Shown here: positions 1-8,021 of the stretch, one piece after another
Numbering within the stretch: position 1 is the stretch's first letter
Layout: each line of letters begins with the position of its first letter
From: Acanthaster planci
Taxonomy: Eukaryota > Echinodermata > Asteroidea > Valvatida > Acanthasteridae
Assembly: GCF_001949145.1 (NCBI RefSeq)
Contig: NW_019091817.1
Span: forward strand, 16,122-34,673
DNA length: 18,552 bases
Direction of reading: 5' to 3'
Notes under the pieces: model-generated
Databases searched by the model: none
Told to the model about the DNA's origin: nothing
Seen by the model: the letters and a program-made list of their open reading frames with translations, nothing else
Translations under genes and position numbers: made by a program

Positions 1-436
1 AAATGTACAGATTTTAAAGAATGCCACAATTGTCACCAATGTAACGACTGCACCAGATGTAACGACTGCTCCACCTGCGCGATTGCGGTAGATGTATAAA
101 TTGCGTGGCTTGTTTTAATTAATACCACTGCCAAAATTCAAATGCCTTGGACAGTTGCGAGGACTGTTACGAGTTCGCCAATTGTACCGAATGTTTTGGT
201 TATACAGATTGCACCTGCTGCGTAAATTGTGTCGAGTTGGAAGGAATGGATCACGTGGTGCTCGTAGACGGCAAGCATAAAAAGGTGAGACACGTGCGGG
301 AGAACGAGCCACTGCCCGATTTAACGACTAAACTCGACGCGGATACAAAATTGGCCTAATTATTGAATACGACGTTGACGTTGAACATTTAATTAAAGTA
401 GAAATCCCACCCGAATTAATAGACGCGGCCTGGTAA
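1..436 (+). pseudogene. Cysteine-repeat protein, 5' end outside window, broken
   Basis: The reading frame is open from base 1, so the gene starts to the left. In the first stretch seven cysteines fall at every third residue (C-x-x-C repeated), and later parts keep C-x2-C and C-x5-C spacings up to about base 235, followed by a cysteine-free charged tail. Regular cysteine arrays of this type could bind metal or form a disulfide-braced solenoid; I do not know the function. Frame 1 ends at TAA 97-99. The cysteine pattern continues in frame 3 from about base 88, is interrupted by TAA 120-122, runs from 147 to 359, then appears to shift to frame 2 near 335-350 and stop at 434-436. The break positions are inferred from the continuing pattern. 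It is the first gene of the rightward block. Confidence 0.6.
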
Positions 437-438
437 AA

Positions 439-1239
439 ATGAGAAAAACTTTAGTCAAAGCCGGGAAAATCAGAACCATGTCAACCCAAGTATATACCGT
501 TTCAGATGACCACGAGCGTCTCAATGCCGACAACTGCGACCCCAATGTCACCTACGGTCCCTTTGACCAGAGTTAATTAATCATTTCAAAACCCGTGGTT
601 AAAGAAGGGACCCAAGTTAGCCAATGCATTTCACCCACTTTTACCATCACAACGGCCAAAACAAAGGCCTGTTGATTATGACGATAGAACCATGTTACCG
701 TATAAACCCACTTTACGAATACGGCACTCGAGACAAAAAGCCCGAAAACATCCAAGGCCGTCAAATTTGTTACCAGACACAACAACCTACGACAAACGTA
801 CTCGATCACATAAATTTGGCCGTTTTTAAATTTATCGAGTCTCAAGGGTCTAATCTCCCGTGTAACACTGTAAACGCCTACAAAGCCAGTCGCGATATCG
901 ATGACCTCAATAAAATAGAGTACGTAGTTAAACCGCCTTATACGGCTAAAAACCAAATGTACGTTAAAATGGATCCCTATGCCTCTCTCTTTGATCACAA
1001 AAAAAAGATCCATCGACTCGTCAAATATCGATGAATTTATCAATAAGAGATGCGACGCGCAATCATATATTTGTGCAAAAGACGTATTTTACGGTACCCA
1101 GGGTTCACTGTCTTGCGGCGCTAGCGTTCGGTATAGAGTGACAGCGGCAATGTTGAAAATTTGAAACGACGGGCATATTTCGAGTAAGTCGGCGTTGCAA
1201 GCGTTCAGCGGATTGAATCTGGATCTGAATCTTTTGTGA
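439..1239 (+). pseudogene. Conserved element protein, SSB-like pattern, broken
   Basis: The gene starts at ATG 439, three bases after the previous stop (a second ATG is at 478). It reads through TAA 574-576, shifts frame around 620-660 into 624-1034, shifts again near 990-1030 into 979-1164, crosses TGA 1162-1164 and ends at TGA 1237-1239, about 265 codons in all. The order of features resembles a family of conserved proteins in Polinton-like viruses and algal giant viruses thought to be single-strand DNA-binding, OB-fold-like proteins: a short acidic N-terminus, a phrase about an early Gly-Pro-Phe, a middle region with many aromatics, and a C-terminal strand-rich part around a Tyr-Gly-Thr-Gln-Gly motif. 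That assignment rests on pattern memory only. It lies between the cysteine-repeat gene and the TFIIB-like gene, on the same strand. Confidence 0.45.
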
Positions 1240-1329
1240 AACTAAAAGTCGATTAAATTTGAAAAATCAATTTAAAGTCGGTTGTTCCTCGGAATACCCG
1301 TGTTAATTTTTTTTCTTGAATAAATGAAC

Positions 1330-1340
1330 TATTAATAAAG
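1330..1340 (+). promoter_or_regulatory. TATA-like start-proximal promoter
   Basis: The sequence TATTAATAAAG ends directly at ATG 1341 of the TFIIB-like gene. It is a weaker form of the AT-rich start-site motif seen before other genes of the element. Confidence 0.4.
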
Positions 1341-1832
1341 ATGACTGATGCGGAACTTTGTCACTTACTGAATCCCAAGGAAGTACACATAGCGGGCAGC
1401 GGGAACCAACGCTCACCCAAAAACACGTGTGAGCACCAAATACTTGAAATAGACGAAAGATACGCGTGTAAACATTTCGGTCTAATTTTTGGTGGGTTTC
1501 CTTGTACACCCCTGTAGACATGGGAGATAGATATTAAGAGCATCACGTTTGGAAAAAACCGCCGCCACCGAAATCGAGAAAACCATACAAAATATAACAT
1601 TTGCTTAAAAAACGGCGAAGCGGGTGAAATAGAATATAAGTTAAACCAAGTTTTAAACGGTAAGATCTGTAGAGGTAAACCGTTGAAGGCTTTAATCGCG
1701 GTGTGTTATCAAGAGACAACCGGGGAAACCGAATCTAAAGTGAAAGATCTATTTCAAGTTTCGGATAAGCACGGGGAAAACGCCCTCGACAAATTAAACC
1801 TCGCCAAACAAGATTTTTCAAAACGTATATAA
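1341..1832 (+). pseudogene. TFIIB-like transcription initiation factor, broken
   Basis: A 163-codon frame runs from ATG 1341 to TAA 1830-1832, interrupted once by TAG 1515-1517. The N-terminal part (residues about 32-53) looks like a B-ribbon zinc finger: Cys-x-His, then an acidic stretch, then Tyr-Ala-Cys-Lys followed by Gly-Leu-Ile-Phe-Gly, although the last expected zinc cysteine is not present. The part after the stop has a basic stretch and then a cyclin-box-like helix region with the phrase GKICRGKPLKALIAVCY (codons about 112-128), typical of TFIIB and its giant-virus relatives. TFIIB normally has two cyclin folds and about 300 residues, so this is short: one fold at most. Reading around 1515-1600 is poor and may hide frameshifts. 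The stop lies inside the promoter motif of the next gene. Factors of this type recruit RNA polymerase II next to a TATA element. Confidence 0.55.
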
Positions 1833-1836
1833 TAAA
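1824..1836 (+). promoter_or_regulatory. TATA-like start-proximal promoter
   Basis: CGTATATAATAAA is followed at once by ATG 1837. The stop codon of the upstream TFIIB-like gene (TAA 1830-1832) is embedded in it, so promoter and stop share bases. Confidence 0.6.
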
Positions 1837-2851
1837 ATGGAGACTCACACGTTTTAGTTAACCGAGAGCGAGCAGACGTTTAAATTGAGAGATGTCATTA
1901 AAAACACCAAAGGCGACAAAGTCGTCCGAGTAAAGAATATTCAGTTTGAAGCTGGTTATTTTAACGTAACAAACGCGACTGAAATTGAGTGGGATACAAA
2001 CTTTGACGGTAGGCCCCCGGAATTCCTTCAGAGAAAAGAACGGACGTATCTCCAAATTCAGAATTAGTACAAACAGCTAAAAACAGATTGATCCAAGCAA
2101 ATAAAAAAGGCAACTTAGAGGAAGAAATCAGCATCATCGCTGATGAAATTGAGCAGCTAAGCCAAGAAATCGTAACTTTAGAAGATCAGTTAAACCAAAG
2201 ACAACCATCAGAAACGCGAGCTCGTTTAGCTTATGATATCAACAAAAAAATAGTAAAATCAGCTTCACTGCTCGAGGGGCAAAGACAAGCTTTATGTGAA
2301 ATTTACGAAGGGAATCCCCCAACTCGACCTACCACAAACGCTCCCGTAACACCCACGAGACCCAGAAGAGAATTAACTAAAAGACTGTTTTTGACGGGGC
2401 TAACTGAACCTATATATATATATATTTGTTAAACTCGATTCCAGGCGTTTCTTTTAAGGTTCACTCAGAATCTAAAAGGGTGACTTTGGCCATTACGGAC
2501 CCCAATCTCAAGTTGCCACTAAATAAAGAAGTGTCTAAGCTATTGAACTTACCCAAAATAAAACTTTTACCCAACGTTATTTACGAAGGCAAGTACGATT
2601 TAAACAAATTGAAACTCGCGTTTATTCATTGCAAACAATTAAATACATTTGACAACTTTTATAACGGGCAGTCTTTATACTTGCTATACGTGATATCTAC
2701 CAAACCTCACACCTCATCCCCCTTGACGTGTAAAACGCCTAAAAAGTTAGAACGCAGAAACATCAGTAAATTGACTTTTTCTGTTAAAAACGATCGAGCT
2801 GAGCTCTTGAATAATATCGGCAAAATTTTAATCGAGTTAGACATTTTTTAA
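1837..2851 (+). pseudogene. Coiled-coil plus beta-rich putative virion protein, broken
   Basis: The gene starts at ATG 1837 behind a strong TATA-like motif, crosses TAG 1855-1857, and reads a beta-like N-terminal part to about 2060. It then shifts into frame 0 for a glutamate/glutamine-rich coiled coil (about 2100-2300), a Thr/Pro-rich linker and an arginine-rich stretch. At the (TA)7 run 2411-2424 it shifts again and continues to TAA 2849-2851 as a leucine- and lysine-rich, strand-like C-terminal domain. About 338 codons. I read it as one gene because no start motif precedes the second or third part and the parts abut. Domain order (coiled coil, linker, beta domain) would suit a fibre or minor virion protein, but this is inference; two adjacent genes are the alternative. 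It sits between the TFIIB-like gene and a membrane protein. Confidence 0.5.
2411..2424. repeat. (TA)7 microsatellite at a frame break
   Basis: Seven TA units lie inside the coding region exactly where reading changes frame, so slippage here probably caused the frameshift. Confidence 0.85.
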
Positions 2852-2855
2852 AACG

Positions 2856-2870
2856 CGTATATAATAAAAG
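2856..2870 (+). promoter_or_regulatory. TATA-like start-proximal promoter
   Basis: CGTATATAATAAAAG precedes ATG 2871, almost identical to the motif at 1824-1836. Confidence 0.6.
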
Positions 2871-3505
2871 ATGATATACCCAGATTTGACTTTAAACTCG
2901 GCTGAAGCGAGCGAAGCGAGCACCAAAACTTACAGACTCAGAAAGATCGAAGAAATTAAATCTCAAATTTAGAGAGAACGCAACTCGCGCGAAGCTAGCT
3001 ACAAAAAGATCAAACGACTTTTAACCGCACTCGGATACGTGGAGTATGGCTTGGAAGCACTGGGCGCGACCTCGGCAGCCGTCGGTATTTTTTGGGCGTC
3101 GTTACAGGACCCGTCGGACTTGTGATGGAAGGTATCGCTATCGGTGCGTTCGGTGCTTACGCTTTGCTAAAGTACGCCTCCCGTAGACTCACCCACAAAA
3201 CCAAAAAACACGACCAAATTCGAATGTTGGCAGACGCTAAATTAAACACCATCGAGGAATACGTATCTCACGCGATTGAAGACGGTGATATATCCCAGGA
3301 AGAATTCGTCCTTATTTTATCCGAGCTGAAAAAGTTTAACGAAATGAAAGAAAAGATCAGATCGAGTACGTCTACAAAATTGCAAGAAACTAAAGAAACT
3401 TCCAAAGAAGAATTTGAACGCCAAGTCAACGAGAGAGCAGAAGTGCTAGCCAACGAACGGGCGGCGGTTTTAAAAAAAGATCTTATGAAAAAACTTGGCG
3501 AATAA
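2871..3505 (+). pseudogene. Helical membrane protein conserved in such elements, broken
   Basis: ATG 2871 follows a TATA-like motif. The frame crosses TAG 2970-2972, then reads a basic helix and the start of a hydrophobic Gly/Ala stretch, shifts frame between about 3090 and 3115, and continues to the stop at 3503-3505 (about 211 codons). Two hydrophobic Gly/Ala/Val segments flank the frame break, followed by a Lys/Arg-rich loop, a conserved-looking helix (phrase EYVSHAIEDGDISQEEF) and a long charged coiled-coil tail. I recognise this layout as a protein family commonly predicted in cnidarian genomes beside Polinton genes; its function is unknown. A membrane or virion-lumen role is inferred from the hydrophobic segments. 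Confidence 0.55.
2904..2923 (+). repeat. GAAGCGAGC-type coding micro-repeat, copy near a membrane-protein start
   Basis: GAAGCGAGCGAAGCGAGCAC encodes Glu-Ala-Ser-Glu-Ala-Ser-Thr close to the N-terminus of the helical membrane protein. Shorter related strings (GAGCGAAGCGAG or GAGCGAAGAGAG) occur on the minus strand near 6649-6660 and 6507-6520. Confidence 0.7.
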
Positions 3506-3587
3506 GTTTTACAAAGTCGGTACGATATCAAAACCTACCACCCGCTTATCGAGAATCGACCCAACCGACGGCCCCTCCTTTAAAAAA

Positions 3588-3599
3588 CTTATAAAATAA
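3588..3599 (+). promoter_or_regulatory. TATA-like start-proximal promoter
   Basis: CTTATAAAATAA ends directly at ATG 3600. Confidence 0.5.
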
Positions 3600-4577
3600 A
3601 TGGGAGTAAACTTTAGTAGCCTAACAATTTTAGTCAACGAAGAAAATTCCCTTTCAGCCGAGTTTCCAGATTTAACACACGCGTATAAATACCGAAAGTA
3701 ACCACGGGCGAAGCCGTCAATCGCTGGGTGACCGAGCCAATACCGTTTTATCAAAATCAATTTAATTTCGCGGTCTATCGCGCGACGACGGCCTGCGGCG
3801 TGGGTTTTGATCTGCGGTCCGACCCCAATCCATACGTGTCGGCTTTATTTAACTTTCACGTAGACCCAAACAGATCGTACAAACAAACTTGCGACACATT
3901 GTCGAACGGATTAGGTACCGCTTATTATTACGACAACGGTTACGTACCTGTCCCGGGTAAAAACTACGACGCGCACGACTTACACTTGACCAAGGCCAAA
4001 TACGCGGGATCTACTCACATGGGTACACGCGAGTACCTACACGGTCACCTGGATTTCACAGTCGGACGCGGTCACTTTGACCTGGTGGGATTTTGTTCCT
4101 AAAGAGTCTCGGTTGACGGACGTGGGAATCACCAAAATAAACGAATCAATCGAGCTTACGTTTACGCGTTACTCGGGGCACAGGCACAGACCAAGACCTG
4201 CGTTTTAGCCCCCGGCACCGGAGTAGACGCCTAACGGCATTTATTACGATCGTAGAGTCTTTAATCAATTCAGACCCAAATCTCGAACAGTCGATCGACC
4301 AATTTCAAGATTCGTTGCAATACGCAAAAACGCCTTTGGACTTTGTAGTCGCCCAGGGGTTATATCTGGTGCCTTCGGGCATGGACTAACGCATCGGCAC
4401 TTTTGAGGGTTATATCAATAATTTACAAGTCGCGACTGAGGATATGAAGACTGGTTACGTACCGAGTTTGAATTTGGAAAATGATTTTAATGAAGAGGCG
4501 AACAAAAAAGAACCGGAACCGTTGGAGCCGTTGCCGTGGGTGTCATCGGTTTTATGTTGTTTAAAGTTTTCACTTAA
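3600..4577 (+). pseudogene. Conserved putative virion protein with C-terminal anchor, broken
   Basis: ATG 3600 follows a TATA-like motif. Reading moves through frames 0 (to about 3697), 2 (3697 to about 4090), 0 (4080-4150), 2 (4151 to about 4233) and 1 (4237 to about 4515, crossing TAA 4387-4389), and ends in frame 0 with stop 4575-4577. The continuous phrases cover about 320 residues. The N-terminal phrase with TTGEAVNRWVTEPIPFYQNQ is one I recognise from many cnidarian predicted proteins next to Polinton genes; the function is not known to me. The end is acidic and then has a single hydrophobic helix rich in Val/Gly/Ala (about 4518-4571), so the protein was probably membrane-anchored. Its size, place at the end of the rightward block and aromatic-rich body suit a minor capsid or surface protein, which is inference. 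Confidence 0.6.
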
Positions 4578-4604
4578 ACGGTTTGATTTAAGGCGTAAAA
4601 AATA

Positions 4605-4629
4605 CCTGTTCTCCCATGGGGAAAACAGG
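4605..4629. terminator. Hairpin between convergent gene blocks
   Basis: Arms 4605-4615 and 4619-4629 pair over 10 of 11 positions (one C/A mismatch) around a 3-base loop. An A-run lies to the left and a T-run to the right, so either transcript would read a stem followed by U-rich sequence. It sits between the end of the rightward block (4577) and the end of the leftward block (4659). A bidirectional termination or 3'-end processing role is inferred. Confidence 0.5.
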
Positions 4630-4658
4630 GTTTATTTTTTTGCCTATTTTAAACCCAT

Positions 4659-5982
4659 TTACCCTTTTTGCACGTACGTCAAAATCAAAACACTCACGCC
4701 TACAGACAAGGTCCACACGTGATCCGCCACCCATCCGACAGCTTTACTCGCCACGTTAAAAATCCAACTCAAAACGCTCCCGATAATTCCGGGCAAAGCG
4801 TCTAAAGCTTTCAATCCGAGTTTTTTCAAATCGTTTGCCAAATTCCACAGTTGCCGTTTGATCCAATCTGTAATTCCACCTTTTGAGGGGGGAGTCGGCG
4901 TTGGTTTTCGTGCTGGTGTCGGTTCAGGCGTAGGACTTGGCTTGCCAACAGCTCTGACGCTAGCTACGATGCTACTAACGATGGTACTCGCGGCCAATCC
5001 AAAAGCCGTTAAAATGCTTATGATCGTGACGCCTTGCTCTCTAAATAAGATTCTAATTCTCTCGCGTAGCATCAAATCCGAATCCATCACTGCCGTAATC
5101 GTTTCTTCAATTCGATTTATTTGCGTACGAAGTTTTTCTGTATTTTTTATTTATGATTTCTAATCTTCCAACTCTCTCGATTTGTAAATTGACTAACTGC
5201 TCCTGGAATTCTTCTCTTTCTGCGTCTGTCGAGGCTTCTTCTAATTCGTCTTTGACTTGTTGAATCTTATCGTCTAACCGATCCAATTTACCCTGATTTA
5301 AAATTAATGTCCCTTTGGTGTTTTGTAACGATTCGTCCAAGGCGGCCAACTGGCGAAAATTTAATCCTTCTGTTTGTACGAATTTATTTTCTTCGATGAG
5401 ATCTGTTTGAACTTCTTTATTTTTCCGGTCAGATCTTCAATAATTTCGCAAACTCGATCTGCAGCTGCGGGCAATTTCTTTAGCTCGTTTTATTCCGGTT
5501 GAATCGCTGTTAAACTTTGGCTCGCCCGGGCTACAAATCGACCAACTTCCCCTTTCTTGTTACTCGTTAAAAGTACTTCCTTTTTTTGCCCATATTTCCA
5601 CACCTTTTAAAAATAGCCCTTTATTTTTTCGATATACAAATAGATTGTAATTTAGGTCTTCTGGTATGTCCGTTTTACCCATGTCACGGTAATTTTTGTA
5701 AAATTTATCGACTTTTGGATTAGTTACCTATTGGCCGGAACCTGGTCGGGGATTTAAGTACAGTTTTGGTTTAACCGACGTTGTCGTCGTTTTTGATCCA
5801 ACCGTGCCGCAGGTATGGAAGGTATCTTCTGGCTCTTCTTCTTCTGCCGTTGCACCTTCTGTAAAGGACGTTTCTTGTCGATCTGAAGATAAGTTATTGT
5901 CAACAAAATCTTGGTCGTTTGTTTGTATTTCTTGATCTTCCAAGAGATGCATTTCTTCCGGGTCGAATCCTCCTTTGGCCAT
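4659..5982 (-). pseudogene. Long acidic/coiled-coil/membrane protein, conserved, broken
   Basis: The start is ATG 5982-5980 behind a strong TATA-like motif. The N-terminal part is acidic (Glu/Asp-rich, about 84 codons) and reaches TAG 5730-5728. The same frame then gives a Lys/Tyr-rich domain up to TAA 5562-5560, with frameshifts near 5570 and 5425 and an in-frame TAA at 5492-5490. Next comes a helical coiled coil (5349-5130), a frameshift near 5125 in an A-rich run, and a C-terminal part with a hydrophobic helix (about 5035-4975), a Pro/Thr-rich linker and two or three amphipathic or hydrophobic helices ending at 4659. About 440 codons. I recognise the C-terminal arrangement (phrase FREQGVTIISILTAFGLA, Pro linker, ALPGIIGSVLSW) from abundant cnidarian Polinton-linked proteins of unknown role. 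A membrane-associated virion protein is inferred. Confidence 0.6.
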
Positions 5983-6000
5983 TTCTTTTATAATATACGT
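5983..6000 (-). promoter_or_regulatory. TATA-like start-proximal promoter
   Basis: On the minus strand CGTATATTATAAAAG lies a few bases before ATG 5982, matching the motif used by the plus-strand genes. Confidence 0.6.
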
Positions 6001-6004
6001 TTTT

Positions 6005-6235
6005 TAAGCGGTGGGCAGGCTCGCGGATAATATACCTTGCGCCACCAACCAACCCTGGGTAGCCAATGCACCGCTAGACAGCGCAGTCGACAGGTAATTT
6101 ATTTAGATCTGGCGGTTTAATTTTAAAAAGCTTACTCGATAGCATGGCGTAACCCATGGAGATCGCCGAAACGACGGCACCGTGGTAAAAAGTAATGGCG
6201 ATTCCGTTTACGTCGATTGATTTAGCGTTACTCAT
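6005..6235 (-). pseudogene. Small two-helix membrane protein, broken
   Basis: ATG 6235-6233 follows a TATA-like motif. The first 45 codons hold a hydrophobic segment rich in Ala, Val, Ser and Met. After a Pro-Pro-Asp-Leu turn the frame breaks near 6095-6105. The continuing frame has a second hydrophobic segment (phrase GALATQGWLVAQGILS) and stops at TAA 6007-6005. The total of about 77 codons and the two-helix layout match a small protein I recall from related cnidarian elements. A virion or inner-membrane component is a guess. It lies just upstream of the long membrane protein gene on the same strand. Confidence 0.5.
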
Positions 6236-6250
6236 CTTTATATATAAGGA
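6236..6250 (-). promoter_or_regulatory. TATA-like start-proximal promoter
   Basis: The minus strand reads TTATATATAAAG immediately before ATG 6235. It lies in the gap before the stop of the upstream gene at 6272. Confidence 0.55.
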
Positions 6251-6271
6251 GTTTTTAAATTTAATCCAAAT

Positions 6272-6722
6272 TTATTCCATATCTAAAATCTTGGGTCGGT
6301 CGCTTTTAATCGGTTCTTGTAATTTGGTTGATGTAATTGGTTCTTGTAATTTAGTTGGTGTAATCAGTTCAGCTTTTAACGTCGTCGACTTATTTTTTCC
6401 AATTAAATAGACCGCAAGCGCTCCAATGGCCAATCCACCAAATATCAAATTTCTGTTTTCGATGGCCGTTTGATAGATTTTATTTTCCGATATCGGGTCG
6501 CTCGTGCTCTCTTCGCTCGCTAATTTAATCTTGGCGAGCTATTGTTTCACCTTTTTTGTTATGCTCGGCTAATTTCGTACCTTGCTCCACTCGCCTCGGA
6601 TTTTTAGCTTTAGTTACTGTCTGAATTTGAGATTTTACCGGGGTAATTCTCGCTTCGCTCGTCACTTCGTTCATGTTCGCTGGGGTGCTCTCTTCGTTTG
6701 GGGTCGCTTCGTTTGTTGACAT
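6272..6722 (-). pseudogene. Anchored protein with Thr/Lys/Gln repeat tail, broken
   Basis: ATG 6722-6720 follows a TATA-like motif. The first part (65 codons) is hydrophilic, rich in Glu/Thr/Asn, with a basic phrase KNPRRVEQGTKLAEHNKK that I recall as the conserved N-terminal signature of this small family. Reading shifts frame near 6520-6535 and continues through a Ser/Glu stretch, one transmembrane helix (phrase LIFGGLAIGALAVYLIG, about 6440-6390), and a tail with two copies of a nine-residue unit ending KLQEPI, to TAA 6274-6272. About 150 codons. The role is unknown; membrane topology with a basic N-terminal domain is inferred. Confidence 0.5.
6312..6365 (-). repeat. 27-bp tandem repeat inside coding region
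   Basis: Two copies of a 27-bp unit (starting 6312 and 6339) differ at a few positions and encode a nine-residue repeat in the tail of the anchored protein. Confidence 0.75.
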
Positions 6723-6740
6723 CTTCTTTTAATATAATAG
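6723..6740 (-). promoter_or_regulatory. TATA-like start-proximal promoter
   Basis: The minus strand reads CTATTATATTAAAAGAAG before ATG 6722. It overlaps the 3' end of the upstream gene. Confidence 0.5.
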
Positions 6741-7145
6741 AACTTTTGTTGAAATCCAGGTGTTTAGTGGTAATCAGCATAGCTGTCAATCGTGACAAAT
6801 ATACCCCGTATTTAAAACAAACCTCGGTAAGTGACCCATCGTCTGACTGATAATCGGATCATCGTTTAAGTCTTTAGTCAGCGCTTCTTCGGATTTTAAG
6901 TTGACGTTAAATCCCAGGAGATCGATCGGGGTGGCTATTCCTAGCAAGCGAGAATACAAACTTAGGATCGCGTGGCCAAGAGTTTTTACGATCTCTTTAC
7001 GAAACTTAACTTCGTACAAATTGAATAATTTTTCTTGTTCTTTTGGCGAGATACTTTTTAGATTAACAGAGTCGGTCTTAAACGTTGGGTTGGGATTCGG
7101 TTGATTCTGTTTTTGAATCGGTGAGAATAGTTTTGATTCGTCCAT
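6725..7145 (-). pseudogene. Small conserved protein with hydrophobic middle, broken near its end
   Basis: ATG 7145-7143 follows a strong TATA-like motif. About 105 codons read well: a polar Gln/Asn/Pro-rich start, a charged helix, and a hydrophobic part (HAILSLYSRLLGIATPIDLLG). At about 6820 reading shifts frame; the continuing frame has a helix with SRLTAMLITTKHLDFNK that fits the family pattern and runs into the start of the next gene, so the true end is uncertain. I recognise the general shape from cnidarian element proteins but know no function. It lies in the leftward run of small virion-like genes. Confidence 0.45.
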
Positions 7146-7275
7146 TTAAATATATATACGTGTTTATTTTGTTGACACCTTTTTTGAAGCGTAGGTACTC
7201 GATCGTATAGTATGTTAAGTTAGCTGCTGTAACTAGCTGAGCAACCAGTTGAACGTATTGTAACACAGCTATCAT
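7078..7275 (-). CDS. Possible small membrane protein (weak)
   Basis: A 65-codon frame starts at ATG 7275 with a hydrophobic N-terminal helix (VLQYVQLVAQLVTAANLTYY) and a basic stretch, then overlaps the start of the next gene out of frame. The start lacks the clear TATA-like motif of neighbours, although the preceding bases are AT-rich. Only about the first 45 codons lie outside the downstream gene. It may be a genuine small membrane protein or chance. Confidence 0.25.
   Translation of the reverse strand: MIAVLQYVQLVAQLVTAANLTYYTIEYLRFKKGVNKINTYIYLNGRIKTILTDSKTESTESQPNV
7146..7160 (-). promoter_or_regulatory. TATA-like start-proximal promoter
   Basis: The minus strand reads CGTATATATATTTAA directly before ATG 7145. 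It lies inside the small overlapping frame 7078-7275. Confidence 0.6.
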
Positions 7276-7359
7276 TCAAAAATAAAATTTGCTTATAGCC
7301 AGGCTACGTCAGACCAGCTATAGCAAAAGGTAAGTAATTACTAACCAGTTCATAAGTAC

Positions 7360-7956
7360 TTAATCAGCAAATATCGTTTTATTTGACTTCTTTTTATAGT
7401 TACTACTCAAGCAGCACAAAACGCAGTCAGACTTAACGTGACCTATTGAATTATCTTTTAGTTCGATGGTACCCAAGTCATCTTTGTTTTCTGAGAATTG
7501 CAATTGGGCCAGACAGTCTTCATAGGGGCAAATTAAGTAATCTTCAATTAAACATCGGCAGAAATCCGTATCGATGAAATGATCAGGGTCATATCGATTG
7601 TACTTTTTATCTGATTGGCGAGAATTACGAATCCAACCCCGAATCGTTACTTTGATTGGGTCAGAGCAAATTTTGCACCAACGTTTTTCTTTTTTATGCT
7701 CACATATCCAATTTCCGTTGCACTCTTGACAAACATATCTTTGCCGCCCGTGCTCGCAAATCGATGACCCGTTACATTCCACACACATGTTTCTTTGCCG
7801 ACCGTACTGACACTTGTTTAACTCTTGATGCCGTTTTACCTTAACTAAACAGTCGTTAAAGGTTGCATTGATTTTACCCGTTTACTGAGTTGTAAAATTT
7901 TCCGAGTTAACGAGCAATCTACACTTGGCACAACGCTTTTGATTATTTTCAAAAAT
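7360..7956 (-). pseudogene. Zinc-finger/HNH-like protein, start codon and one codon lost
   Basis: A frame open from 7788 to the stop at 7362-7360 reads upstream through TAA 7884-7882 back to ATT 7956-7954, where an ATG would be expected after an AT-rich TATA-like run. Total about 199 codons. The N-terminal part has a CAKC pair and further cysteines. Next come two or three copies of a Cys-x2-Cys ... Ile-Cys-x-His motif (7788-7665), a repeat common in giant-virus proteins. The C-terminal half has CPYEDC, then the phrase DNSIGHVKSDCVLCCL followed by Ser-Asn, which looks like a treble-clef HNH-type fold also seen in mimivirus-like proteins. A DNA- or RNA-binding nuclease is plausible, not proven. 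It is among the least damaged genes of the element. Confidence 0.55.
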
Positions 7957-8021
7957 ATTTATACTTTTTATTAATAGTAATTATTTTATCTTTTTTTTTC
8001 TTACTTGAAAATGCTTACAAA

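Noticed and set aside
111-125. TTAATTAA-type strings as piggyBac-like target duplications
   Set aside because: They are common in AT-rich sequence here and no inverted-repeat element lies between them.
573-1043. 156-codon minus-strand frame
   Set aside because: It is antisense to the better supported rightward gene 439-1239 and has no family-like reading.
1303-1600. Two minus-strand frames opposite the TFIIB-like gene
   Set aside because: The plus-strand reading has recognisable ribbon and cyclin-box phrases; the antisense frames have none.
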